64,000 bases of DNA from assembly GCF_036711975.1 (NCBI RefSeq), contig NC_091971.1, positions 15,073,501 to 15,137,500 on the forward strand, read 5' to 3'. Within the stretch, counting starts at the first letter, position 1. Every line of letters begins with the position of its first letter. The notes beneath the pieces were generated by a model that searched no databases, was not told the DNA's origin, and was given only the letters and a program-made list of their open reading frames with translations. Positions 33,470 to 45,500 of the stretch are shown one piece after another. This DNA is from Onthophagus taurus (taxonomy: Eukaryota; Arthropoda; Insecta; Coleoptera; Scarabaeidae). A program made the translations under genes and the position numbers.

Positions 33470-34946
33470 CAGGGTGATTCGGGAGGAAATGGAAAGATTT
33501 TAAGGACATGTCTAGGAAGCTAAAATAAGCAAAATAAGCCCATATGTTCAAATCCGATTTTCATTTGTTTGAGATATTTTGAACAATAATAATTTCAAAA
33601 TTAAAGCAAAATTTATTACTAAACTAACAAACCAAAAAAACAAGTAGCATTAATTCACATTAAATTTTCGAAAACTCCACCACCCACTTCGATACACTTA
33701 TTTGCGCGTTTATAAATGGACCTGGTAGCCAGTTTCAGTGAACGATGATTCGCTCTAATGAACGCCGCAGCATTAAGAATACGATCTAGTAGCGCATCCC
33801 TTGTGTCCACTTTCCTAGCATAAACTAAGGACTTCATCCATCCCCAAAGACAAAAATCTAGGGGAGTGAGGTCCGGTGATCTCGGTGGCCAACGGTGCGG
33901 GCCTCCTCTGCTAATCCAGCGATCGCCGAAATGCGTATTTAGAAAATTCCTCACATTATTTGAATAATGAGGGGGTGCTCCATCATGTTGGAAGATCATA
34001 CGTTGTCGAATATTCAAAGGTACATCGTCCAATATTTCCTCTAAATGGTCTTCCAAAAAATGTAAATAACCTTCCCCAGTAAGACGGCCATCCAACACAA
34101 AAGGACCAAACAACTGATCATTTAGAATACCGCACCATACATTAATACTAAACCGATGTTGGAAATTGTGTTCTTGCGTGGCATGGGGATTTTCGTCCGA
34201 CCATCGATGATTATTATGGTAATTGTTAATTCCATCTCGAGTAAATTGAGCTTCATCAGAAAATAATATGCATTTAAGTAATCTTCTGTTTTCACGAATC
34301 CATTGACAAAATTGTAGTCTTAATGGATAATCGCCTTCTTGGAGATTTTGTACTTTCTGCAAATGAAAAGCGTTTAAGCCTTGCCGCTTTAATGTTTTCC
34401 AAACCATTGTTTGTGGAATTTCAAATTGTATTGCCATGCGCCTTGTACTTATCCCTGCATTATTTTCTACAACATCCAGAATATTTTCTTCATGTTCCAA
34501 ACTGAGCCCTTGCTGTTTTTCAGAAACAATGCTTGCACTTGGGAACATTCCACTTTCGCCAGCACGTGTAAAAACAGTTTGAAACACTTGCCTATTAGGA
34601 ATTCTTCGATTCGGAAAACGACGTCGATACTCTTCTACTGAAAGAACAGTATTACCATTACAAAAACCATAAACAAACACCATATCTGCATATTCTCTAT
34701 GACTGAAAATGTGAGGCATTTTTATTATTTCGTAACAATTACAACTATCACTTTAATTAACATTTTGTTTCAAATTATCATATAGGATAACGTTGTCAAA
34801 CATAACTTGATTAACTTTTTAAAAAGAAAAACCTAATTATCTCGGAAACAAATGAAAATCGGATTTGAACATATGGGCTTATTTTGCTTATTTTAGCTTC
34901 CTAGACATGTCCTTAAAATCTTTCCACTTCCTCCCGAATCACCCTG
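33470..34946 (-). mobile_element. Complete mariner-type DNA transposon
   Basis: A 1,477-bp element bounded by terminal inverted repeats of about 101 bp (33,470-33,570 and 34,846-34,946) that differ at about one position, starting CAGGGTGATTCGGGAGG, and flanked by TA on both sides (33,468-33,469 and 34,947-34,948), the target duplication of Tc1/mariner elements. It contains one uninterrupted transposase gene on the minus strand. Near-identical ends and an open gene mean a recent insertion, possibly still mobile. It sits in a LINE remnant. Confidence 0.95.
33655..34719 (-). CDS. Mariner-family transposase, DD41D type
   Basis: An uninterrupted 354-residue frame with its own ATG at 34,719 (MPHIFSHREYADMVFVYGFC). 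Residues 1 to about 120 form the helix-turn-helix DNA-binding part (YRRRFPNRRIPNRQVF, then GISTRRMAIQFEIPQTMVWK). The catalytic acids are D155 (ILFSDEAQF), D246 (FQHDGAPPH) and D288 (RSPDLTPLDF); 41 residues separate the last two, the spacing called DD41D within the mariner superfamily. The enzyme cuts and pastes the element by binding its inverted repeats in the nucleus. All three acids and the WVPHEL-equivalent region appear present, so the gene could be functional. Related broken copies lie at 49,166-50,742 and 51,410-52,560. Confidence 0.95.
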   Translation of the reverse strand: MPHIFSHREYADMVFVYGFCNGNTVLSVEEYRRRFPNRRIPNRQVFQTVFTRAGESGMFPSASIVSEKQQGLSLEHEENILDVVENNAGISTRRMAIQFEIPQTMVWKTLKRQGLNAFHLQKVQNLQEGDYPLRLQFCQWIRENRRLLKCILFSDEAQFTRDGINNYHNNHRWSDENPHATQEHNFQHRFSINVWCGILNDQLFGPFVLDGRLTGEGYLHFLEDHLEEILDDVPLNIRQRMIFQHDGAPPHYSNNVRNFLNTHFGDRWISRGGPHRWPPRSPDLTPLDFCLWGWMKSLVYARKVDTRDALLDRILNAAAFIRANHRSLKLATRSIYKRANKCIEVGGGVFENLM

Positions 34947-35433
34947 TATATCAACTGCTGGCTCTGGCCCTACAAACGCTTTAGCGCTGCTCTCTCGTGC
35001 TAGCTCATCTGACGGCATTGGTAGCACAATATCAGTGCTTATAGTGTTTTCCGCAGCCCATTGGTAGGACATGTCGGAGCAGTTTTGAGCATATTGCTTA
35101 AACCTGTAAGTGGTAGTTCTAGCCACTTTCTCTATAGGTATGCAATTCGTGAAAGTTTACTGATAACTGAAGTCTGTCGGGCTTTCCTACACTAGGCTGT
35201 CGCTCCGTATGTGATCATAGAGTTAACCACAGTCACAAAGAGTATAGATGAAAAGTATTGAGAAAAAAAGGAACATACCAAGAAAAAGCAGCCATAGATA
35301 ACTAAGTACCACTACATGATATCGATATCCGCAAATTTCAGTTTAACGGTTTACTTTAAACCTCATAGTTGGAAACGTTTTAAAAAACGAATAGGTTGGT
35401 GAGAAGAAAAACTACAAAATTTTATAATCATAA

Positions 35434-35667
35434 AATCAAATTGGAAATGTCCTCCAAGTAGAAGCACTATATCGAGAATTTATGACAGAAGGAAATCAAA
35501 AAGTCCAAATATATGACCTTGAAAATACCTATAATTCACATCACAGCGGTTTTAGCTTGAAATTCCACGTAGAAAGAGCTTTAAGCGAAATTACTGAAAA
35601 GAATACAAGGAAATATAAATATTACAAAGTTACAGGCGAGAAAACAAATAAGAAATTTATCATTTAA
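35434..35667 (+). other. Protein-like open frame of unknown origin
   Basis: A plus-strand frame that begins after a stop near 35,431 and ends at 35,667; an ATG is at 35,482. It reads NVLQVEALYREFMTEGNQKV, then YNSHHSGFSLKFHVERALSE and KYKYYKVTGEKTNKKFII. Composition is even and hydrophilic, unlike the random frames around it, and it looks like a fragment of a real protein. Just downstream, near 35,870-35,930, a helix-turn-helix-like piece (GPVKDVAARYSISEKAKSNL) suggests transposon origin. I do not recognise either. Confidence 0.4.
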
Positions 35668-36189
35668 CTTACATACGTCAAATTTGACATTTGTAGGTTG
35701 TCAAAAGTTTAAGAACGTCAGCTCAATTTTTGAGTAGTTATTTATAATACCAATACAAAATGAGTCATTGAGAAGTTTCCAAAGCGTAACGTGAAGCAGG
35801 AAACGCGTCAAATGCGTTCTATGGTTTGCTAGAAGCAGGGGTAATTGGTAAACTTAAACATGGACCAGTAAAAGATGTAGCCGCTCGGTATTCTATATCG
35901 GAGAAAGCTAAATCAAATTTGATATTGAGGACACAATAATACACTCATAAATGTGATACCTTCTAAAGGTGTGTAGTTCAGCACAGTTACACCATATGTT
36001 CGTACAGAACTCAAGAATATATCGCGAACAGTTGGATGTTAACGTCTACATACATAAAAACGTTTACGAAATGTTTGCTCGTCAAAATGTTCCAGTTCGT
36101 TTCTGTATTTCATGAAAGAATGTCAAGTTTTGACGAAACGGATTAAATTCTTGCCTGTGCTTCCTTTATTGTTATTAGTACTCTATCTA

Positions 36190-36425
36190 AACGGCAACAA
36201 CGTCGTCGCTATTGGCAAAGACGACTTTTTCAAAATACAACGCTTTGCAGTAGTACTAACTAAAAAGCAGATTTAAGAATAGAAGATGGAAGTGGATTTA
36301 GAAAACTTTTGTCGTATATCCAGAACAGATTTTGAATATTTACTTAATTTAATCGGATCCAAAAATTTCAATAGAAGATACTAACTACAAAAATACAATT
36401 CCGCCACATAAAGAGTTGCGGTGAG
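36190..36425 (+). mobile_element. PIF/Harbinger transposase remnant
   Basis: Plus-strand frames read RRRYWQRRLFQN, then from 36,286 LENFCRISRTDFEYLLNLIG and SKISIEDTNYKNTIPPHKEL. This is the N-terminal part of Harbinger/ALP1-like nucleases (consensus around CRMSPTDFEFLLNLIGPKI). The DDE catalytic part is missing, and no inverted ends were found, so it is a short dead fragment. Confidence 0.7.
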
Positions 36426-36429
36426 GTTG

Positions 36430-37475
36430 CATTAAAATTGGATTACAAAGGGCCTTAAAAGCACGTGTCTCTATAGATGTCCTCTGTTTCCATTCCAGAA
36501 TTTTTCATCTTTCTCTCGACTTTATCACGTGAACAGTGGAAATTTGATGCCAATGCATTCAATGTGACCAGGCTCCACACACGAAGCTACTAGGTTTCAT
36601 CAGCGATCAAAACCTGTAGTTTGTTTAGTTCAGTCATGGGTGCAGACGGGAAGGACTCGGGTTTAAGTGTTGGTCATTCATCTTGCTGGATCACTTGGAA
36701 CTGGAAACTAAAATCACTAGGCTACCCAACATGCGAGCTACAAATTAATTTCCATAAATCACAGACATAGGAAGTGATTCAAAGTAATTAGTTTGTAATT
36801 TGCGTCAACGATCAGTTCTCTTTTAGTAGCTCCGTGGGCAAATGACCTAAGTAAATCTCTTGTTTGGGAATAAATTCTTTGAAGTTAAAAAAAATTCTTG
36901 GAAATGGTGCACGAACTGGTCGCGATCTTCGTGAAAACATTACGAACATAGTGGACCTTAACACTCTCAACACCAATGTGCTAGATCCCTGTTTTTAAAG
37001 TCATTTGGGCTGTAGTACCAAACTGCTGCTTCAAATATCTGCTGAGGAAGTCATTCTGTTAATGACGCTTTTAATGAACTGAGTCTTGATACACTGCACA
37101 ATGTTTTCCTATAACATCGTCAGTGAATGATAGAAATTATGAAAATGAATTTTGGCTCAAGAATTCTGAACTACAGAACTATTCAACCAAACAGGCCTAA
37201 TGGCGGCAATAATTATAAGTTGCCCCATTTAAGTAATATAATTATTCCAAGAAAGGGGGTGTAGAAAACATTGAAATATATTCCAAATAAATGAATATAG
37301 GTCATATATATATAACATTTATTTATATACTTACTTAATTAACAAAAAACATTTTAAAAATAAAAAAAATACATTTTTAAGTATTTTGTTCTAAGCATAT
37401 TTTGTTAAGTGGAAGACATTCACGTTAGTTAAGTGTGATATAATATTATTGATACATTTGTTATTATTATCTGTA
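36430..37475. other. Decayed transposon DNA 3' of pyridoxal kinase
   Basis: No host gene is seen. Near 36,930-37,060 the plus strand reads VDLNTLNTNVLDPCF followed, after a stop, by a short hydrophobic piece; this resembles the LLDPRFK motif of hAT-type transposases but is too short to be sure. The rest is unassigned. Confidence 0.35.
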
Positions 37476-38656
37476 TTAAAGGCACTTAGCATTAATAATC
37501 ACCTGAGGATTTTCAATATCATTTTTACTTTGTATCAATTTTAATTCTAAATTCCTTGGGGTAGCACCGTTTACTAGAAATATATTTAATTCATTAAATG
37601 AATCACCTACATGTTTTTTTTTAAATATACCTTCAACATATCCTGCAGTTCTTTTTAAAACTGCTTGCAAAGTCGCAATAGTTTTTTCCAAACTCGTTTT
37701 GATGTCATAATTCGTTTTATAACTCCATCCAAGAAATACAGATGCGAATAAATCGCCTGATCCCGTGAACGTACATGGCAGTTTTGGAATTTCAATTGTG
37801 TATCTTTTAGTACCTAAAATAATGATTATTAAATATTAATTATTGTTTTATTTTTCTTGTTTTAGATATTTACCTTTTTCGGTGCTGGCTAAACCAAGTA
37901 AAACACCTTCTTCAGCTCCTAATTCTGTAGAAGACAAAACAACAGTTCCACAACCTTTGTCATGAAGCAAATTGATGGCGTCCCAAGCATCAGTTATTGT
38001 TTTTATCTTCCGATCGGTTAATAGTTCAACTTCGAATTGATTTGGAACAAGGATATCAGCAAGTGGGATGATTGTGTTCTTGTAAATTGGTAAAAGTTCT
38101 TTGGGGACATACATTTGACCATTATCGCCCATCACAGGATCACATACTTAAAGAAATAAATTGTGTAACAAATAAATTTATGAATTAAATTATATTTACC
38201 ATATTTAAGGTTTTTATTTTTAGCTTTTAAGTACTTCAAAATATTAGCTATTTCTTCTAAAAAAGTGGTAGCTCCAACATATCCTGTTAAAAGATGAGTA
38301 TACTCATCAATATTATTTGTATTCAAACCTTCCATTAACTCCCTTAAATCTTTATCGGTTAATATTTGACCTTTAACAAGTTTGTAACCAGTATGATTAG
38401 AAAATTGAACCGAATTAATCGCGTCCACATCGAAACCAAGTAACTAAAAGAATAATCCGAATTCAAATATCCCGCCATTTTCTACTTTCGCAGAGACACT
38501 TCATTGATTTTTTTTTCTTGTTACGTTTTAATGTTTTTTTACGCTAAAAATAGCAATATGTTTACCTACTTGCAATGGAAATGTAGCACTTTTATTTCCC
38601 ACATAACCAGAAACTACGTGACTTTGGATTGAAAGCACTCTCGGTGGATTTTCCAT
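37476..38656 (-). CDS. Pdxk: Pyridoxal kinase (vitamin B6 salvage)
   Basis: Four coding exons on the minus strand: 38,570-38,656; 38,200-38,443; 37,874-38,146; 37,476-37,813, all GT-AG with agreeing phases, giving 313 residues (human PDXK 312). It starts [20 protein letters not shown] with the substrate-site motif, then [38 protein letters not shown] and [15 protein letters not shown]. The catalytic loop is [10 protein letters not shown] with the base D222 (human GTGDLF). The enzyme phosphorylates pyridoxal, pyridoxine and pyridoxamine with ATP in the cytosol, supplying pyridoxal phosphate. The chosen ATG (38,656) is the first in frame after an upstream stop. The gene diverges from BubR1, with 854 bp between start codons. 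Confidence 0.96.
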
Positions 38657-39510
38657 GATTATTTTTGGCCCAAAATATTGTTTGTCCTTAACGTGCACTT
38701 GCGGTTTCAATAAATCGATAAGCGGTTTTAGATATATCTACGCAAAAAATCTCAACTCAAAATTCCTTCTTTAACCACGTAAATGTTACTAAATTTTTCG
38801 TCAAGGTTAAAAGTGTGAAAACGTTTTTATTTATTACGAAATAAAGAGATTTTTATCATTTTCGCATTGTTTTTTTTTTATTAACTCTTTTTAATTTTAA
38901 AAATAAATTAATATATAAATTAGTAATAAAAGTTGTTTTATGATTACAAATTTTGAATTTGAATTTTATCAGGGCTTACAACAAAATGAAAATAAAATAA
39001 TTTATTTTTATTGACTTAATTTAATTTATATGGATATTTCTATTGAATATTTAATTAATGTTGATATGATGTAATTACTAGTTTAATAATTAATTAAATA
39101 AATAAAATAATTGAAGTTATTGTATTGGTAACCCTTCAACATATTTTTTTTTATGGTTAAATATTTATAAAATTTACCAATATTAAAATCATTAAAAAAC
39201 TCATCACTGTTAAAGCAGATTTCTGTTTAATTTATTTTTATATTATTTTTTTATAAAAAAAACTTTCACACAGTTATGTTAACCCCATTTGACAGTTAGA
39301 AAATGTTGGTGGCCATGTTGTGCTATGTGCGGGTTTAAAAAACAGTATTCGTTATATGTTTGTGTACGTATATTAAATAAAGTGAAACCGTTAAAAAACG
39401 GAAGTCTCAAAGCAAATCGAACGAAATTAAACGTTTCTCCCGTTTATTACCTGTTCGCGCGATATCCTCAAACATAAACACTTTGACAGTTCGAAACGTC
39501 AAAACTGGTC
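38657..39510. promoter_or_regulatory. Divergent region between Pdxk and BubR1
   Basis: This very AT-rich 854-bp stretch separates two divergent start codons and must hold both promoters. No TATA box is distinctive against the AT background. An open frame at 39,289-39,477 ends 33 bp before the BubR1 ATG and shows no likeness to known proteins; I take it as 5' leader sequence. Confidence 0.4.
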
Positions 39511-42500
39511 ATGGATTTCGATAACAGTAAAGAAAATATTCAACCCTTGCGTGGTGGACGCAACCCCACGCAACTCGGTGTTGCTATTCAAGCACAAAAC
39601 AGCGCGGATTTACAGCGAGAATTGATGCAGCAAAAACAGTATGTTGTTTTTAAGATGTTGAGTTTTCTAGGTTATGTTTGGGTTTTAACGCATTTCTTAT
39701 TATATTAGGGAATTCGAAAATGCTATTCGCACATATACAGGAGACGATCCCCTTGAAAATTATTATAGTTATATATCTTGGATCGAACAAAGCTTTCCAA
39801 AACATGGACATGAGGGAAATTTGCTACCGTTCCTAGAAGACTGCTTAAAAAAATTTGAGGATGATAAAAGATATTTAAACGATAGAAGATTCTGTAAATT
39901 ATGGATTAAATTTGTAAGCAAGTTTTATTTTTTAGAATATCAACATCCAGGTTAATTTCATTTTTAGATTGATTATCAACAAAACCCCATAGAATTGTAT
40001 CATATGTTGTTTTCAAAAGGACTGTGTAAAGGTTGCGCTGATTTTTATAGAGCTTGGTCTTTCTATCATGAAGTGATGGGAGATTTCAAAAACGCAGATT
40101 TGGTGTTAAACTGTGGAATACGCGAACATGCTCAGCCTTACGAAGAGCTTTTAGCTGCTCAACAAAGCTTAATTTTTGCCGCTGGGCAACAAGTTATTAG
40201 TGGCGTTAACGAAGAGCGGCTACAACATCAACGTAATGCACTTACATCACTTCACATCTACAAGTCAGGTCGTGTAGGTAACACAAGACATTCAGAGCAT
40301 GTTATAACACATCATGCCCATTCTGGAATGCATCCTGGACATTCAACACACCCTCAAAACGCTGGGAGAGTATTTAATGTGTATCAAGACTATAATGATG
40401 ATTATTTGGCTGCTGGTGCAGCTCCAAATAGTGTGTTGGATATTGCTAAACGCGAAATTTGTGTAAAAGAGAATTTAATGAAACCGGGCGTTTGGACTAA
40501 TGCAACAGTTGGGCACACAAATTCAGCTCATAGAACTTCCGCGTTTTTAATACATGAGGATCGTTATGATGTACACCAAAGAAATTTACAAATACCCCAA
40601 AATTTTGCAAGATCAACAAACGAATGTTACAGTTCTTATGTAATACCATTGAATTATATGGAACCTTATGACCCAATGAAAATAACTAAATATCCAAAAA
40701 ACAAAGTTTATCCTGGTGATGGTACAGAATATTCTTTAGAGGAGATAAAATCAGCTGGTTATGTAATCCATCTAAGTGTAAATATTCCAGAGAATGAATC
40801 GATTTCATCCAATTTAGAAATGACCCAAATGCAATCAAACAGCAGAACATCAGCTAATAAATCCAATCTCAATCTATCTAAAATTCCTTGCATTATTGAG
40901 CCAAACACCACAACAAAAGAGATGAATTTACCTCGAGATGAGTCACTCATTTCTAAAAATCCTCCACCATTCGAGGTATTTAATGATTCAATACCAAACA
41001 ATTCAATCTCACAGCAACCGAATCTCGCAACCACAAAAAATTTTTACGTAGATCCTAAAATGCCAATATTATACCCAGAAGTAACTACACCCAATTTACA
41101 CCCAGAAATAAACACCCAGCAAAGTAGCCCATTAATTATTGATGATCTATGGGCATCAAAAGGTGATTTGGATGCAGAAACGACTAATAAAGTCACTCCA
41201 AAGAAAAATATGAACAATTTCGTCATTTTTAATGATTCGAACTTGCGCGAACCCAACACTCAGCCTAAAGGCAGCGCGATGAAAACACCTTTGAAAACGT
41301 TATCAACCGATGATTTGGTTGAAACCGGATCGCGTGGGGGCCTAGATATTGCGATGGCTGCACAGCCTGTAGATAGCGCTAGGAACGTAACGAATTTGGA
41401 CGATCGAAACCCGATCTATCAAGGAACTGGATCTAGAGAAGTTGAATGTCCTGATACGCAAATGTTTAATTTTAATTTGAATGCCATGAAAGTCAGTACT
41501 CCTCAAAGCAAAGAACAACAACAGCAAAACGTTGAACGAAACGTTAATAACGGTAGCACGAAAAAAGTGTTATTTGAGAGATTGTCAACTATTTTAGAGG
41601 AAAGTAAAACTTACAGGTATGTAAACAAAGAGGGTGTGTCGCATAATCAGCCTATAATGAGAAATATAATATAGAAAGTTATTAAATTCTATAATTTTTA
41701 ATAAATATCAAAAGTTATTTTTGTTATCTTTTGATATTTTCAAATTTAGTACATTTTAAACGTATTATTATGTTCCTTAGGTTATTAATTCTTATCTCTC
41801 CTATCCTTTACTTGTTCAATTTCATATAAATAGCATCAAGCAATGTTTAAAGACAAATTTTTTAAGAGTTAATCAGAAAAAGTCAATTAACTTAAAAAAT
41901 GTGATTAGAAAAAACAACAGTTCTTGAGAGATAAATATATTACAAGATGATGATTTCACTTATATTTATGGAATTTTGATTTGACCATTCTACAAATGCA
42001 ACATTAAATGCTTTTTTTTCAGTGCATTCATTTTAATCTTCATCTAAAGAACATCTGCCTCATCCTTGTCCAAATATTCCACATCTGCAGCTGTATAGTT
42101 ATCCTAAAATGCGCTGTTTAAGATTTTGCTATCGAGTTCTAAAACCACTTATGCATTAACTTACTGGAGCTACTTCCTGTAGTAAATTTATTGTATCCCT
42201 AATAGCATCAACTTTTTTCATATCTTAATTTTTCCCTTAATATACTTAGCGGAATGTTATCTTCGTCTGCATCCTCATTATGTTGATTAAAATCTGAGAG
42301 GATCTTTCTCCAAGTCTCTTTGATTATTGTTTGATTTTCTTTGCTGACCATTGTGTTGTAATTTGGAATAAAAATATACTAATGTGCACTTAAACAATGG
42401 ACTTTATTTAATACTAATTGTGCCTTGGCTTCGTCAAATTATCGAATATTTGAAAATTTGTTGCGTTGTTTCGTAGAGAACATATTACAATGAATAATTA

Positions 42501-45500
42501 CACTAAATAACAAGAAATTATCACCCAATTATGACAGAATTATGCAGTATTTTCGAATGATGTGTGATGGTCAGTGGTGGTGAAAACACGTTGTGTATTT
42601 GTTAATATTTAAGAGGTTATGCAGGTGAAAAACTTTGAGAAAAAATATATATATAGATATTTTTTCTCAAAGTTTTGGTGAAAAGCATGGTGATAATTTC
42701 TTGTTATTTAGTGTAATTATTCATTGTAATATGTTCTCTACGAAACAACGCAACAAGTTTTCAAATATTCGATAATTTGACGAAGCCTTCTGAAGATGCC
42801 TTAAATAGGCGAAACCGGTCAAGGCACAATTAGTATTAAATAAAGTCCATTGTTTAAGTGCACATTAGTATATCTTTATTCCAAATTTTTTATTATTGTT
42901 GAGCTAAGTTTCTCCCACACCGCAGACAAATGTATTGCATCTTTACTGAGTGCTACAGCTATTCCTTCTTCCATTGATACAACAGAACTGAGCAAACTGT
43001 TTCTATAGTACAGTTTGGTGAGCGTTTGAACTTTACAAAGATCATCCCATCTTTAGTCCTCAGTTCTGTTGCTGGTGGATGGGACTTCGCGTTATCCACA
43101 AGGACAATTGCTTTCTGAGCTAACTCGCAGAAAACATCTCACCTACGAATTGTGTAATATAATTTTGAAATATAATCACCTTGGATTTTTTGATATCATT
43201 AGGGGTTTCAGCTTATGTAAGCCTGAAGCATTTACACAACCCATAAACGTCGGTCGTTGCTTCGAAATTTCTAATCCAGGAGCAGTTTTTTGTGCTAATG
43301 AGACATAAGTTTTGTCAGGCAATAAGCCAATACAATCCTGTCTCATCAGCATTATAAATTTGATGCTGCTTTAGGTCATGCTCTTGAATCATACATTTTA
43401 GATCCTCTTTAAAAGGGTCTACTGCATCTGGGTTTAATTTCTCCCCTGCGATTTTCAAAAATCTTAAGCCACGACGGTGTTTAAATCTTTGCAGCCAACC
43501 ATCACTGGCCGTGAAATTATAAATATTCACAAGTTTTTTGCGTTTCCTGCAAAATCAAGTAATTGTTATTTATGCCGTTTTAGCTTGGCAGCGTCGATAT
43601 ATCAAAGCACAGCACGACTTTTAGGCGTCCTGCTTATATAACATAATAACATGTATCTGGATCGGAATAAGTAAAGGGTTTTTCAATAACAGCAGTTATT
43701 TTAAAGTAGCTTTTATTCTTGTTGCAATTGATATGTTTGTGGAATTGTTTCAGCCATTCGAAAAATAAATTTGTGTTTATGTACCCCACGTTTTAAATTG
43801 CAACAATATTGGCAGGAGGTGCAGTTCTCCTACTTTGAGATTAATGCAAAATTTTTGTCTCTTAAATAAATTAGCAGTAATAACCGTACATTCCACTGTT
43901 GTATTGATACTACGTTCACCAATTGTTATAATTCCTACCTGATGTTTTCCTTTATGTTCAAATACTTTTTGAGTTCTTTTCTGTACAGTGGTAAACCGTG
44001 ACTCATCCACGTTACATATATGTCAGCTGTAAATTTATGCTCATCGAAAATGTTTTCTAACAAATCACAAAAATTATTGACATTCTTTCTGTTGAAGCCT
44101 CTTGTGCTTTGCCATTGAGGTATCTTCCAGTTTTCTTTCACTTTTACCAGCAAGTTCTTACCTTTACTGAAGTTATGTGGTAGACCATATTTTTCCGCAA
44201 CATGAAAAGCAAATTTTTTGACTTTAGTGGTTGTTAATCAGAAAAAACATTCTTCAAGGTGAAGAATGTGTTCAGAAATAGTTTTTTTCCATATCTGAGG
44301 AATATATTGTTGGTACACCTAGTGCCTTCACTTTATTGCGAACGGAGTTTTTTTCATCAACTTTATAATACAAAGTTATGCGCTGAAGAATACTACCATT
44401 GTTTAATTTGGACCGGTTCAAGCTAAGGTGACCATTAGCGGTCCAAATTAGGAATCCTCCTAATACCACAATTATCTGATATTAATCATTTCTTGCATTA
44501 AAGGCAGCGGCTAGTTCTGGATATAATAAAATACGGTAGACATCTCATCATCTCAATAGTTTTTGGTCCATCTCTTGTGCATTAGTAGTTTCACCACTGC
44601 TACACTTGCTGTTGCATTGAGACTAGTGGATTCGACTTTTGCGTTTAACGCTTCACATGTAGAGCACACGTCCAACTGTGGCCTTCCAAACTTGTAGCTA
44701 AAGTTTTTTCTGAAATGTTTCAAGTAAAAGTCATAATTTAGCATATTTCTCAAGTCAGAGTATTTTTCAATAAAAAGTTGATTCATTTTGATAACCGACA
44801 AGTTTGAGTCCAAATATGTGCCTGAACTTATCAAATAATAAATAATTTATCAAATCTCCGAAGTTTGGATATCTATCTCTTTGATTCAAAGGCGAGTATG
44901 TTGTTTTCCACAACACTGGTAAGATGCAGAAACATTTCGATAGATTTGGTGATGTTAACTGCTTAAAAATTTCTGGTCAATAAGCTCAAATAAGTAGGTA
45001 TCTATTTCATTTTTGGACAGTCATTAGAAAGATTTGCTATGACGTATTCCTTTTCTTCAATTTTCCTGGTTGTTTGCTTTGGTTTATTGTCCTCGTGCGA
45101 ATATGGTTTAGATCTTGTACCGGATACTCTAAGGACAACTGTTTGAAAATACATGATATTTACTCAATGCGTGTATACAGTTTCGTTAACCCATTCAGCA
45201 CATCGTCTCACCAGTGGAGGAGTAATAGTATTTAACGAATATTATTTTTCTTGCACTCAAGAATATTTTAAATATTATTTTCTTGAGCTATATTAACCAA
45301 TGGAATATTATAAACGATAATATGCGCTCAAAGAAATGTTCGTGTCGCAATAAATAAGATGGCTATCTAACTTTAAAATGACCTATCTTGGAATCTTATT
45401 TTACCTCACAGTGTTGGAACTCAAATACAATTTCTGTAGGTCTTCCTATCTCTAGGCATTCTTCTACCCTGTCTTCTTTTTCTTTATGGTTTCATATTGA

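Larger units (their letters stand above)
33400..35240 (-). mobile_element. Jockey-like LINE remnant interrupted by a mariner
   Basis: On the minus strand 35,240-34,949 reads TVVNSMITYGATA, then RKARQTSVISKLSRIAYL and, after frame changes, FVGPEPAVDI. This matches the segment after the reverse transcriptase palm in jockey-type LINEs and the start of the region before RNase H. The short piece 33,467-33,400, beyond the mariner, may continue it. The element is fragmentary with several stops. It served as the target for the mariner at 33,470-34,946. Confidence 0.6.
42060..43560 (-). mobile_element. Pogo/Tigger-like transposase remnant, split by a palindrome
   Basis: Read downward on the minus strand: ASDGWLQRFKHRRGLRFLKI (CENP-B-type DNA-binding domain) and IYNADETGLYW (first catalytic D) at 43,530-43,315; then, after a frameshift, LLPDKTYVSLAQKTAPGLE and ISKQRPTFMGCVNASGLHKL; then KAIVLVDNAKSHPP (second D) near 43,130-43,080; and KDAIHLSAVWEKLSSTIIK near 42,960-42,890. 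The C-terminal tail (TIIKETWRKIL, DEDNIPLSILREKL) resumes at 42,350-42,180 on the far side of the palindromic element 42,361-42,887. It lies in the BubR1 intron and has several frameshifts and stops. Confidence 0.8.
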
